From contig NZ_JACHHW010000003.1 in assembly GCF_014202945.1 (NCBI RefSeq), positions 62,001-126,000 on the forward strand: a DNA stretch of 64,000 nucleotides. The letters are read 5' to 3'. The translations under genes were made by a program, and so were the position numbers. Of the stretch, positions 45,726 through 53,745 are shown piece after piece. Positions within the stretch are counted from its first letter, which is position 1. Every line of letters begins with the position of its first letter. This DNA comes from Zhongshania antarctica (GTDB taxonomy: Bacteria > Pseudomonadota > Gammaproteobacteria > Pseudomonadales > Spongiibacteraceae). The notes under the pieces are model-generated. The model ran no database searches, was not told the DNA's origin, and worked only from the letters and a program-made list of their open reading frames with translations.

Positions 45726-47576
45726 ATGTGGAAAGTTAGAGACGATGAACCCAGTTATGCCTTTCTTAAGGAGCCAACAGCACCGGAGGTAAATTACTAC
45801 GAGGCACCCATCGATCTCATCGCCCGTACCGGCGGCGCGTTGCCCGCTGGTCGGGAAATGTTTATCAATGAAGAACCGGGGGTGGGTAATAACCCCAATC
45901 GTAATAAGCAGCACGCTTTTCATTTTACAGCGGATAACTGCATTGGCTGCCATGCCTGCGAAGCGGCGTGCAGCGAGAAAAATGACAACCCGGCGCACAT
46001 CAGCTTTCGCTCGGTTGGCTATGTTGAGGGTGGCACCTACCCTGATTTTAAGCGCATGAATATTTCCATGGCCTGTAATCACTGTGATGATCCGGTGTGC
46101 TTAAAAGGCTGCCCCACACGCGCTTATACCAAACACGTGGAATACGGCGCGGTGCTACAAGACCCAGAAACCTGTTTTGGCTGTGGCTATTGCACGTGGG
46201 TTTGTCCCTATAACGCGCCTCAGCTGGACCCCATAAAAGGTCAGGTCTCTAAGTGCAATATGTGTGTAGACCGCTTGGAAGTGAATTTAAAACCGGCCTG
46301 CGTGTCGGCGTGCCTGGGCAATGCCCTGAATTTTGGCGTTGTCGATGACCTTCCAGAAAATCGCGAACAGGGTAAAACGAGTATTCCTGGCTTCCCTGAC
46401 CCAGAAATTACTCACCCCAATATTCGCTTTCAACAAATTAAAAACATGCCTGATGAGGTCACGCGCCCAGATGGTATGGAGGTGAAATATCACAAGGGTG
46501 ACGACGGTCAATATCGTCCGGTGGTGGATCAGAAGAAAGGCGTGGAGAAAAAGTGGAGTCTGGGCAAACTTAGCTCACGTGAGAATCCCTTGGTCATCTT
46601 TACCCTTGTTAGCCAAACCTCGCTAGGTGCGTTTTTATTGAGCTTCCTTGGCGCGCAGCTGGGTATTGAAAGCATTATTGCCCTTCGGGATTCCGTAATG
46701 TATATCCCGTTCATGGCCGTAACAGTCGGGCTTGCTGGTCTGGGGATGTTGATGTCGGCGACGCACCTTGGTAAACCATGGCGTTTTTATCGTGGCTTTA
46801 ATAATTTGCGTCATTCGCCTGTATGCCGTGAAGGCTTGGGTATGCTTCTGTATATGGTCTTTGCCGGCGTGCATTTACTCGCGATGCTGCCGGAGAACAG
46901 CGTGTTTACTGCTTTGTTGGGTGAGTGGGATAGCTTTCCCACCGTGGCAGCGACAACGGGTTATTTGGCGCTGATTGCAGGCGCTGTTGGCCTATACTAT
47001 ATGTATCGCTGCTACCGTATTCCTGCGCGGCCCTTCTGGAATCACTGGCAGACCGGCAGTGCCTTCTTGGGTACGGCGCTTACTTTGGGCGGTGTTGTGC
47101 TGGGTGTCATTGGTGTGCCAACACTCATGCTAATTGGTGGCGATGGCTTGGCGATACTGAAGCTGAGCCTGGTGAGTATTGTTATTGGTGCTGCTTTAGA
47201 AGGTGTTGGTTTGTGGCGTCACGGTCTGGCAATGGACAAGGCGAATAACGAAGGCAGCGTGTCTCATTATATTCAATGCACCTTGTTTGGTAAGAGTTAT
47301 ATGCTGCGCAATCTACTGACGCTCGCTAATCTGGTTCTTGCCGCAGCGCTTTTAAGCAGTGCTGAACTTGGTGTTGTGACGTTGGTGGCTAGCGCATTAT
47401 TGTGTGGTTCGATCATGGCGACGGCACTGATTGGTCGCTGCCTGTTCTATGTTTTAGTTGTGCCTACCACCATGCCGGGGGCATTCTTTTGGAAGAACAA
47501 AGATTTCGAAGAGCATGCTCGGGATATTGGTTTGGCGAATATGCCGCAGGTTGGTGTTGTGGCGCACGCGCATTAA
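45726..47576 (+). CDS. fused [Fe-S] (DmsB-like) and membrane anchor (DmsC/NrfD-like) subunit
   Basis: 616 residues. Residues ~55-215 form a four-cluster ferredoxin domain: CIGCHACEAACSEKN, CNHCDDPVCLKGCPT, CFGCGYCTWVCPY and CNMCVDRLEVNLKPACVSAC. After a linker, residues ~290-605 form eight or so membrane helices of the DmsC type, including MSATHLGKPWRFYRGFNNLR, the quinol-site-type segment. DmsB and DmsC are normally separate proteins; here they are one chain. Start ATG at 45726 has AAAGGG 8 bases before; a GTG at 45696 adds ten non-conserved residues. It transfers electrons between menaquinol/ubiquinol and the molybdenum subunit upstream. Confidence 0.88.
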   Translation: MWKVRDDEPSYAFLKEPTAPEVNYYEAPIDLIARTGGALPAGREMFINEEPGVGNNPNRNKQHAFHFTADNCIGCHACEAACSEKNDNPAHISFRSVGYVEGGTYPDFKRMNISMACNHCDDPVCLKGCPTRAYTKHVEYGAVLQDPETCFGCGYCTWVCPYNAPQLDPIKGQVSKCNMCVDRLEVNLKPACVSACLGNALNFGVVDDLPENREQGKTSIPGFPDPEITHPNIRFQQIKNMPDEVTRPDGMEVKYHKGDDGQYRPVVDQKKGVEKKWSLGKLSSRENPLVIFTLVSQTSLGAFLLSFLGAQLGIESIIALRDSVMYIPFMAVTVGLAGLGMLMSATHLGKPWRFYRGFNNLRHSPVCREGLGMLLYMVFAGVHLLAMLPENSVFTALLGEWDSFPTVAATTGYLALIAGAVGLYYMYRCYRIPARPFWNHWQTGSAFLGTALTLGGVVLGVIGVPTLMLIGGDGLAILKLSLVSIVIGAALEGVGLWRHGLAMDKANNEGSVSHYIQCTLFGKSYMLRNLLTLANLVLAAALLSSAELGVVTLVASALLCGSIMATALIGRCLFYVLVVPTTMPGAFFWKNKDFEEHARDIGLANMPQVGVVAHAH

Positions 47577-47587
47577 TTAGTTAGACC

Positions 47588-47620
47588 AAAGATAGCGAAG
47601 GCCGAGTCTTCGCTATCTTT
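47588..47620. terminator. hairpin between the molybdoenzyme operon and the convergent Tag-like gene
   Basis: A perfect 13-bp stem (47588-47600 with 47608-47620, loop GCCGAGT) bounded by AAA and TTT. It ends 18 bases short of the stop codon of the convergent gene and can serve both strands. Confidence 0.75.
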
Positions 47621-47637
47621 ACTGCGCTATTGCGCGA

Positions 47638-48318
47638 TTAGCGAGGCCCAATTGATAGGGCTAAAATCATACTTAATTCGGCCAGCGTGCGGCCACTTTC
47701 TTGCTGCATTTCATTAAACGCTATTTGCACCTTTTTTAGATCGCGTTGCGCGGTGACTTGGGTCTTGTCGATGATGCCGACGCTTAGCAGCGCGGTGCAG
47801 ACGTCGCGGCTTAAAATAAAGGTATCCTTGCCACTAAAGCGCAGAAAATACTGGCCAGAATTACCGCCAAGGCGGCTGCCGTGTTTTTTCATATATGCCC
47901 ACAATCCGGTGATATCGTCACTTGGCCAGCTGGCTAAAAATTTGCCAAAACTGCCGTGTTCGCGCTGGATGTCGAGGATAAACAAGGCGTTGTCCTGAAC
48001 CGATTTAACCTTGGTTAAATTACGCACAATACGTTTGTCGCTAGCCATGGCCTCAATTTCTTCTGGCGATCTTGACGCTACCCAAATTGGTAAAAAGCCA
48101 TTAAACACCTCTTCAAACCCTGGCCATTTCAGTGAAATTACCCGCCAGACAAAACCCGCTCGAAACACGCACGCGGCCATTTCGGCTAAAAACTGCTTGT
48201 CCGGAATTGCGCCCAGCTCTTTCTCGCTGAGGACGCGAGGCAGCTGATCTTCAATGGCGGCTAAGGAGCCGTGTTGAGCCAGCGCTCGCTCCAGAAAGGT
48301 GTTATACAGTGTTGTCAT
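47638..48318 (-). CDS. DNA-3-methyladenine glycosylase I-like protein
   Basis: 226 residues. The HhH-GPD-related Tag fold is suggested by KQFLAEMAACVFRAGFVWRV, WPGFEEVFNGFLP, the DKRIVRNLTKVKSVQDNALF helix and FILSRDVCTALLSVGIID. It is a divergent subgroup: the N-terminal C..Y/H zinc-binding residues of E. coli Tag are not obvious. It would excise 3-methyladenine from alkylated DNA. Single gene, unrelated to the molybdoenzyme operon it converges with. Confidence 0.7.
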   Translation of the reverse strand: MTTLYNTFLERALAQHGSLAAIEDQLPRVLSEKELGAIPDKQFLAEMAACVFRAGFVWRVISLKWPGFEEVFNGFLPIWVASRSPEEIEAMASDKRIVRNLTKVKSVQDNALFILDIQREHGSFGKFLASWPSDDITGLWAYMKKHGSRLGGNSGQYFLRFSGKDTFILSRDVCTALLSVGIIDKTQVTAQRDLKKVQIAFNEMQQESGRTLAELSMILALSIGPR

Positions 48319-48569
48319 AATATGGGATCCCTTGATACGGGGCTGTCGTCGTCAAATTCTGCTTAGCCTACCCGATGTGTGGCGAGTCGTCATGGGTGTT
48401 GTCGCGTACTGCAGACGGATGATAGAGCTATTGCCCCATAGACGTTTATGATAGTGCAATGACAGGCTTTATATCGCCGATACGGCAATGACATACCTTA
48501 ATCAAGCTGGTCGGTGCGTATACCACCGAAAATGCCATCGCGATTTTAGATTGAACGCAGGAAATAATA

Positions 48570-50282
48570 ATGACTGAGACAAGCTGGGATCACAGCGTAG
48601 ATGTATTAATTGTTGGCAGCGGCAACGGCGCGTTCACCGCCGCCTTGAGCAGCTACGAGATGGGCGTGACCGACGTACTGATTGTTGAAAAGTCAGCGGA
48701 GATCGGCGGTACTAGCGCGACCTCAGGTGGAGGGGTGTGGATTCCCTGTAACCGCTACGCCAAAGCCGCGGGGGCCAACGACAGCTTTGACGATGCCAAA
48801 GCCTATCTGTTAAACACCACTCCGCCGGGGGCGGTGCCAGAGGAGATGGTCGACAGCTATTTACGTAATGGCCCAAAAATGATCGATTTCTTACACGAGC
48901 GCAGTGATGTTCGCTATGAAACTCTAGAGCATTACCCAGACTATTACACCAATGTTGAGGGCTCGCGTACCGGCCATAGATCAATGGAGCCCGCGCGGTT
49001 TGACTCATCATTGCTGGGCGACGACGTTAAACGTCTACGCCCCTCACATCATATGATGCGCTTGTTTAGTCGCATTTATTTCACTCAAGTAGAAGCGGCG
49101 TTGCTGACCCTGCAAGGACCTGGCTGGATTAAATTAACCATGAAGTTAATTGCCAGCTGGGCGTTGGATTTTGCGTGGTTAATCAAAGGCAACGGCCTAG
49201 GGCGCGATGTTTGTACCGGTGCGGCGGGCGTGGCGAGACTTTGGTATTCGGTTAAAAAACGCAATATACCACTTTGGGCTAGCACGCCGATGCAGGAGCT
49301 AATTGAAGAGAATGGCCGCGTGGTCGGCGCGATCATCAAGCGTGACGGCAAGCTTATGCGCGTGCAGGCGCGCAAGGGCGTGATTCTCGCTGCTGGCGGC
49401 TTTGAGCGCAACCAGCAGATGCGTGAGCAGTACCTGCCCGCGCCCACGAGTAGCGATTGGAGTGGCGGCGTCGAGGGCAATACGGGTGATGCCATTCAGG
49501 CTGGCCTGAAGCTGGGCGCGGCAACCCGATTAATGGATGGCGCCTGGTGGTGTACGACCGTGTCGGTGCCCGGTGAACCAGCGCCTCGCCTAAGTGTGAT
49601 GGAAAAGTCCTACCCCGGCTCGTGTATTGTCAATTTGCGTGGTGAGCGCTTTGCCAACGAGTCGCAAAATTATATGGCGTTTCAGAAAGACCTCTACAAA
49701 AAGCACACCGAGGCTGCCCCCTGCTCGCCAATGTATCAAATATTTGATGCTCGTTTTCGCCGCGACTATATCGTTGGCCCGCTGATGACGGCCTCATTGA
49801 AACCCGATTGGACCATACCCAAAGAATGGTTTGAAACGAAGTTGGTGGGCAAGGCGAATACCGTGCGCGAACTTGCTGAACAATTGGGCATCGACGCTGA
49901 CAATTTAGAGACAACGGTAGGCAAAATGAACGGCTTTGCTAAAACCGGTAAAGACCTCGATTTTCAACGTGGCGATTCGGCTTACGACCGCTACTACGGC
50001 GATCCGCGCTTTGAGCCAAATCCCTGCCTTGGCGCAATCGACGAGGCACCGTTTTACGCTATGCGATTGGAGGCTGGCGATTTTGGTACCCAGGGCGGCT
50101 TGGCGACTAACCCGGATGCCCAAGTGCTTAAAGACGATGGCAGTGCTATTGCGGGTTTGTACGCAGTGGGAAATTGCAGTGCTGCAGTACTCCCAACTTA
50201 CCCTGGCCCGGGTTCAACCTTGGGACCGGCGATGACCTTTGCGTATCAAGCAGCCAAACACCTTAGCGGCTTTAAGGACTAG
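48570..50282 (+). CDS. FAD-dependent dehydrogenase, 3-ketosteroid delta1-dehydrogenase (KstD)-like
   Basis: 570 residues. N-terminal FAD-binding GSGNGAFTAALS (16-27) with EKSAEIGGTSATSGGGVWIP, and a second FAD contact in GVILAAGGFERNQQMRE. The C-terminal TYPGPGSTLGPAMTFAYQAA has the Tyr and Gly that polarise the C3 carbonyl in KstD of Rhodococcus (Tyr487/Gly491). It would introduce a delta1 double bond in a 3-keto ring A or act on a related cyclic ketone. The start has GCAGGAAA 7 bases upstream. It is a single gene; no hsa/kst cluster is in the window, so steroid use is an inference. Confidence 0.8.
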   Translation: MTETSWDHSVDVLIVGSGNGAFTAALSSYEMGVTDVLIVEKSAEIGGTSATSGGGVWIPCNRYAKAAGANDSFDDAKAYLLNTTPPGAVPEEMVDSYLRNGPKMIDFLHERSDVRYETLEHYPDYYTNVEGSRTGHRSMEPARFDSSLLGDDVKRLRPSHHMMRLFSRIYFTQVEAALLTLQGPGWIKLTMKLIASWALDFAWLIKGNGLGRDVCTGAAGVARLWYSVKKRNIPLWASTPMQELIEENGRVVGAIIKRDGKLMRVQARKGVILAAGGFERNQQMREQYLPAPTSSDWSGGVEGNTGDAIQAGLKLGAATRLMDGAWWCTTVSVPGEPAPRLSVMEKSYPGSCIVNLRGERFANESQNYMAFQKDLYKKHTEAAPCSPMYQIFDARFRRDYIVGPLMTASLKPDWTIPKEWFETKLVGKANTVRELAEQLGIDADNLETTVGKMNGFAKTGKDLDFQRGDSAYDRYYGDPRFEPNPCLGAIDEAPFYAMRLEAGDFGTQGGLATNPDAQVLKDDGSAIAGLYAVGNCSAAVLPTYPGPGSTLGPAMTFAYQAAKHLSGFKD

Positions 50283-50352
50283 CCGCGCTTAGCCAAATGA
50301 CGCTGGCAGCCAGATCAGTAGGCGCGGTCAGCGTCATATAAAGGCCATCTTC

Positions 50353-50380
50353 TTGACATAAAACTGTCAGCGTTTTGTCG
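50353..50380 (+). promoter_or_regulatory. candidate Pho box (three direct repeats)
   Basis: TTGACA, CTGTCA and TTGTCG occur with 11-base periodicity (5-base spacers TAAAA and GCGTT). PhoB binds CTGTCA repeats with 5-base AT-rich spacers; the middle repeat is perfect and the others match 4 of 6. It ends 53 bases before the phytase-like gene. Confidence 0.45.
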
Positions 50381-50433
50381 CAATTCCTCCGTAATCTTTA
50401 GCGATTCTAATTTTTCGCATTTTCGGAGGATTC

Positions 50434-52704
50434 ATGCAATTTAAAAAAACAGCATTATCGTGGGGGATTGCACTGGCAACGCCTCTGTTTCTGGCTGCTT
50501 GTGGCGGTGACAACAATAAAACGCCTGCGTCGCAAGCCAGCGCTGAAAAAAACTTTAATCGCATCGCAGTGTACCCGGTATGCATGCAAACCGACGCGAC
50601 CTGCAATAGCGATGACGCTACGGCGGCTGAAATTGTCGCTGCCAGCACTGACGGCATGACCCTTGTTTATACCGACAGCCCTAAAGCGCAGCTGGGCTTT
50701 GTCGATATTACCAATCCCGCTGCGCCAACGGGCTTGGGGGTATTACCGCTCGTCGGCGAACCGACTTCGGTAGCCGTTAAAGGTGATTATGCGCTGGTGG
50801 GGGTTAATACCAGCAGCGATTTTGTGAGTGTTTCTGGTTTGCTAGTTGTCGTGGATATTGCCACTCGCAGCATTGTTCACTCAATTGATGTTGGCGGTCA
50901 GCCAGACTCGGTGGCGGTGAGTCCAGACGGCAGCTATGCCGCCGTGGTGATCGAAAACGAGCGTGACGAAGATCTTAATGATGGCGCTTTGCCGCAAATG
51001 CCAGCGGGCAAGTTGGTGGTGGTAAACTTAAGCGGAGCGCCCGCTGACTGGGCCAGCAGCACCGTGGGTCTCACAGGGCTGGCTGATTTATACCCCACAG
51101 ATCCAGAACCAGAATTTGTTGATATCAACGCCAATAATATTGCCGTTGTCTCAATGCAGGAAAACAATCATATCGTTTTAGTTAATTTAGCCGATGGCAG
51201 CATTGTGACGGAATTTAGCGCCGGTAGCGTTGAGTTAAGCGGTATTGATACCAGCAAAGACGGCATGATTAATCAAAATGCCAGTCTCGATGCCGTGCTG
51301 CGTGAGCCTGATGGTGTGAGCTGGTTGTCTACTGATTACTTTGTTACTGCCAATGAAGGCGATCTTGACGGTGGCAGCCGCAGCTTTAGCATTTTCAATA
51401 CAGCTGGCGAAGTGGTTTACGAGGCTGGCAATACCTTAGACCAACTTACCGCGCGCATTGGTCACTACCCTGAGTCGCGTTCGGGCAAGAAAGGGAATGA
51501 GCCAGAAAATGCAGAATTCGGCGTGTTTGGCGAAGATAAGCTACTGTTTGTTAATTCTGAGCGGGCCAGTGTGGTGTTTGTTTACGACGTGGCTGATTTT
51601 ACCAAGCCGGTATTCAAGCAAGTGCTTCCCGCTGGCGTTGGTCCTGAGGGCGCCTTGGCCATTCCCGCGCGCAATTTACTCATTGCCGCCAGTGAAGAAG
51701 ACGACCGCGGCGCTGCAATCCGTTCCGGCTTGAATATATATCAGTACGGTACGGCAGCGGCCAGCTACCCTACAATCGTGTCCAAGGACCGAGACGATGG
51801 CTCGCCAATATCGTGGGGCGCTTTGTCAGGATTGTCTGCCGACCCTTCGGATAGCACCCTGGTCTATGCCGTGGATGACAGCTACTACAAGAAAAATCGC
51901 ATTTTCACCTTGGATGTTAGCCTCCAGCCTGGGGTGATTGCCGCCGAAACCTATATTGTTGACAGCAATGATGTGCTGGCTAATTTGCCATTGGGTACCT
52001 TGCCTGGCGGTGCGGTGAACGATGATAAGACGGTTAATATCGACCCCGAAGGCATCGTTAAACTGGCTGATGGCGATTTCTGGATTGCATCAGAGGGCAA
52101 GGGCAACCAGATTGATGGGCCTGTTGCGAGTAGGAATGTGCTAATTAACACCGGCGCCGATGGTGTTATTCAAAAGGCGGTGACTTTGCCAGCAGCGGTG
52201 AATTTGCTTCAGCGGAAAAATGGTTTTGAGGGGGTAGCTGAGTACGAGGGCAAATTGTATGTCGCCTTCCAGCGCGCTTGGCAAAATGAAGATGCGGTGC
52301 GGATTGGTATCTATGATATTGCCGCTGAAAGCTGGAGCTTCTTATTTTACCCACTTGATGCGCCGGAATCTCAACATGGTGGCTGGGTCGGCTTATCGGA
52401 AATTACGGCCTTAGGCGGTGGCGAGTTCGTGGTGATCGAACGGGACAATCAGGGCGGGCCAGACGCGGTAATTAAACGTTTGTACAAGTTCGACACGACT
52501 GGCCTCGCCGAGGATGCCATGGTAAGTAAAACCTTGGTTCGCGACGTATTGCCGGATATGAAAGCCACCGGTGGTCTTGTTACCGAGAAAATCGAAGGTT
52601 TGGCCTTGTTAGCCAATGGCGATTTACTGATGGTGAACGATAACGATGGCGTTGATGACAGCAACGGTGAAACCCGATTAATGAATTTGGGTAAGTTATT
52701 CTAA
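50434..52704 (+). CDS. lipoprotein of the esterase-like phytase family with N-terminal beta-propeller
   Basis: 756 residues. Lipobox LAAC (Cys23) after a signal peptide marks an anchored lipoprotein. Residues ~60-440 make a YncE/surface-antigen-type propeller (GEPTSVAVKGDYALVGVNTS, VGGQPDSVAVSPDGSYAAVV, VGPEGALAIPARNLLIAASE). Residues ~450-755 match the phytase-like esterase domain: SWGALSGLSADPSDSTLVYA, VNIDPEGIVKLADGDFWIAS and KIEGLALLANGDLLMVNDND. It probably hydrolyses phosphate or carboxylic esters outside the inner membrane. GGAGG lies 5 bases before the ATG; the upstream Pho-box-like repeat fits a phosphate-scavenging role. Confidence 0.8.
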   Translation: MQFKKTALSWGIALATPLFLAACGGDNNKTPASQASAEKNFNRIAVYPVCMQTDATCNSDDATAAEIVAASTDGMTLVYTDSPKAQLGFVDITNPAAPTGLGVLPLVGEPTSVAVKGDYALVGVNTSSDFVSVSGLLVVVDIATRSIVHSIDVGGQPDSVAVSPDGSYAAVVIENERDEDLNDGALPQMPAGKLVVVNLSGAPADWASSTVGLTGLADLYPTDPEPEFVDINANNIAVVSMQENNHIVLVNLADGSIVTEFSAGSVELSGIDTSKDGMINQNASLDAVLREPDGVSWLSTDYFVTANEGDLDGGSRSFSIFNTAGEVVYEAGNTLDQLTARIGHYPESRSGKKGNEPENAEFGVFGEDKLLFVNSERASVVFVYDVADFTKPVFKQVLPAGVGPEGALAIPARNLLIAASEEDDRGAAIRSGLNIYQYGTAAASYPTIVSKDRDDGSPISWGALSGLSADPSDSTLVYAVDDSYYKKNRIFTLDVSLQPGVIAAETYIVDSNDVLANLPLGTLPGGAVNDDKTVNIDPEGIVKLADGDFWIASEGKGNQIDGPVASRNVLINTGADGVIQKAVTLPAAVNLLQRKNGFEGVAEYEGKLYVAFQRAWQNEDAVRIGIYDIAAESWSFLFYPLDAPESQHGGWVGLSEITALGGGEFVVIERDNQGGPDAVIKRLYKFDTTGLAEDAMVSKTLVRDVLPDMKATGGLVTEKIEGLALLANGDLLMVNDNDGVDDSNGETRLMNLGKLF

Positions 52705-52725
52705 AACCCAGCTCGACCTACAGCT

Positions 52726-52751
52726 AAAGCCCGCCGTTGTGCGGGCTTTTT
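52726..52751 (+). terminator. rho-independent terminator after the phytase-like gene
   Basis: AAAGCCCGC pairs with GCGGGCTTT around a 6-base loop (52726-52749), followed by T5. It lies 21 bases past the stop codon. Confidence 0.9.
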
Positions 52752-52905
52752 GCTTTTGAGCTTGGGGTGCTAAGGTGGTGGCGATTATAGCGCTTCTTCG
52801 ACCGGAGGTTTGTAATTTTGACGCATTAATTTTCTTTGTTGCGCGGGTGTAGCTCCTCCTATATTAAGTAGGAATGGATGTATGCGGCAACAAAAGGGAT
52901 TTTAT

Positions 52906-53310
52906 ATGCGAATCACAAGGCCTCTATTATCTAGAGTCATTGTTTTGGTCATGGCGCTTAATATAAGCGCTTGTACAACTACCCGAGCTTACCAACCAAC
53001 AGTGAACAGTCCGCCACCGCTAGTGCCTGGCAAGTCATATCAAGTTTCCTTTGTTAATGGTAAACATGAGGCCCTGGTCATTGCGGCGGTAAATGAAAAT
53101 TGCTTTAGTGATAAAGCAGGGCATAGCCATTTGTTTTCTGAAGTAGACGAAGTTGCAGAGAAACATTTTAGCTTTCTTAAGACAACGGGCGCTGTTGCGG
53201 CCGGAGCGCTAGTTTTTTTGGTGGCGGCTGGTATCTACTTGGTAGAAAAAATATTTGAAGATGGTGGGTCACGTGGTGACAATGTTTCCATGCCTATGCA
53301 AGCGAAATGA
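52906..53310 (+). CDS. small lipoprotein, unknown function
   Basis: 134 residues. Lipobox ISAC with Cys23 after a hydrophobic core (VIVLVMALN). A beta-strand-rich middle (YQVSFVNGKHEALVIAAVNE) is followed by a hydrophobic stretch at about 87-108 (TGAVAAGALVFLVAAGIYLV) that could cross or lie in the membrane. The start at 52906 has AAAGGG 7 bases upstream; an ATG 24 bases earlier would add a non-signal leader. I do not recognise the family. It converges with the response-regulator gene. Confidence 0.6.
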   Translation: MRITRPLLSRVIVLVMALNISACTTTRAYQPTVNSPPPLVPGKSYQVSFVNGKHEALVIAAVNENCFSDKAGHSHLFSEVDEVAEKHFSFLKTTGAVAAGALVFLVAAGIYLVEKIFEDGGSRGDNVSMPMQAK

Positions 53311-53337
53311 CAAATCTCATTATTCGAGCCCCAAGGA

Positions 53338-53745
53338 CTAAGAAAAATACTGATCGACAATGTCTCGTAGTTTGTCTGCCGACAGCGGCTTATTGCAATA
53401 CGCGGTGACAGAGGGGTGAGACTCCGCGCGCTCATGATCGCTGGGGTTTACCGAGGTTGACAATATGATAATCACTGGGTGACGGAGGTCTTGAGGAACA
53501 ATGCCTTCGTAGCGATTGAGGAATTCCCAGCCGTCAATAACGGGCATGTTAATATCTAAAAATATTAAGTCGGGTAGGCGCTGATTTTTTTTGACTGCGT
53601 CGCCAAGCATGTTTAGGGCATCACCTGCATGGTCGTAGGCAGTGACCATTTTACAAACCTTGGCTTTCTCGACGATCATCTGATGGTAATAATTGTCGGC
53701 ACCACTATCGTCAATTAATATGATTTTCTCAAGCTTGTTCGTCAT
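53338..53745 (-). CDS. stand-alone response regulator receiver (CheY-like)
   Basis: 135 residues, receiver domain only. Acidic pair Asp12/Asp13, phospho-acceptor Asp64 in DLIFLDINMP, Thr97 in ILSTS and Lys119 in YCNKPLS are all present. No output domain follows, so it acts through protein partners or a phosphorelay. Its start overlaps the stop of the histidine kinase gene by 4 bases, so the two are co-translated and very likely cognate. Confidence 0.9.
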   Translation of the reverse strand: MTNKLEKIILIDDSGADNYYHQMIVEKAKVCKMVTAYDHAGDALNMLGDAVKKNQRLPDLIFLDINMPVIDGWEFLNRYEGIVPQDLRHPVIIILSTSVNPSDHERAESHPSVTAYCNKPLSADKLRDIVDQYFS

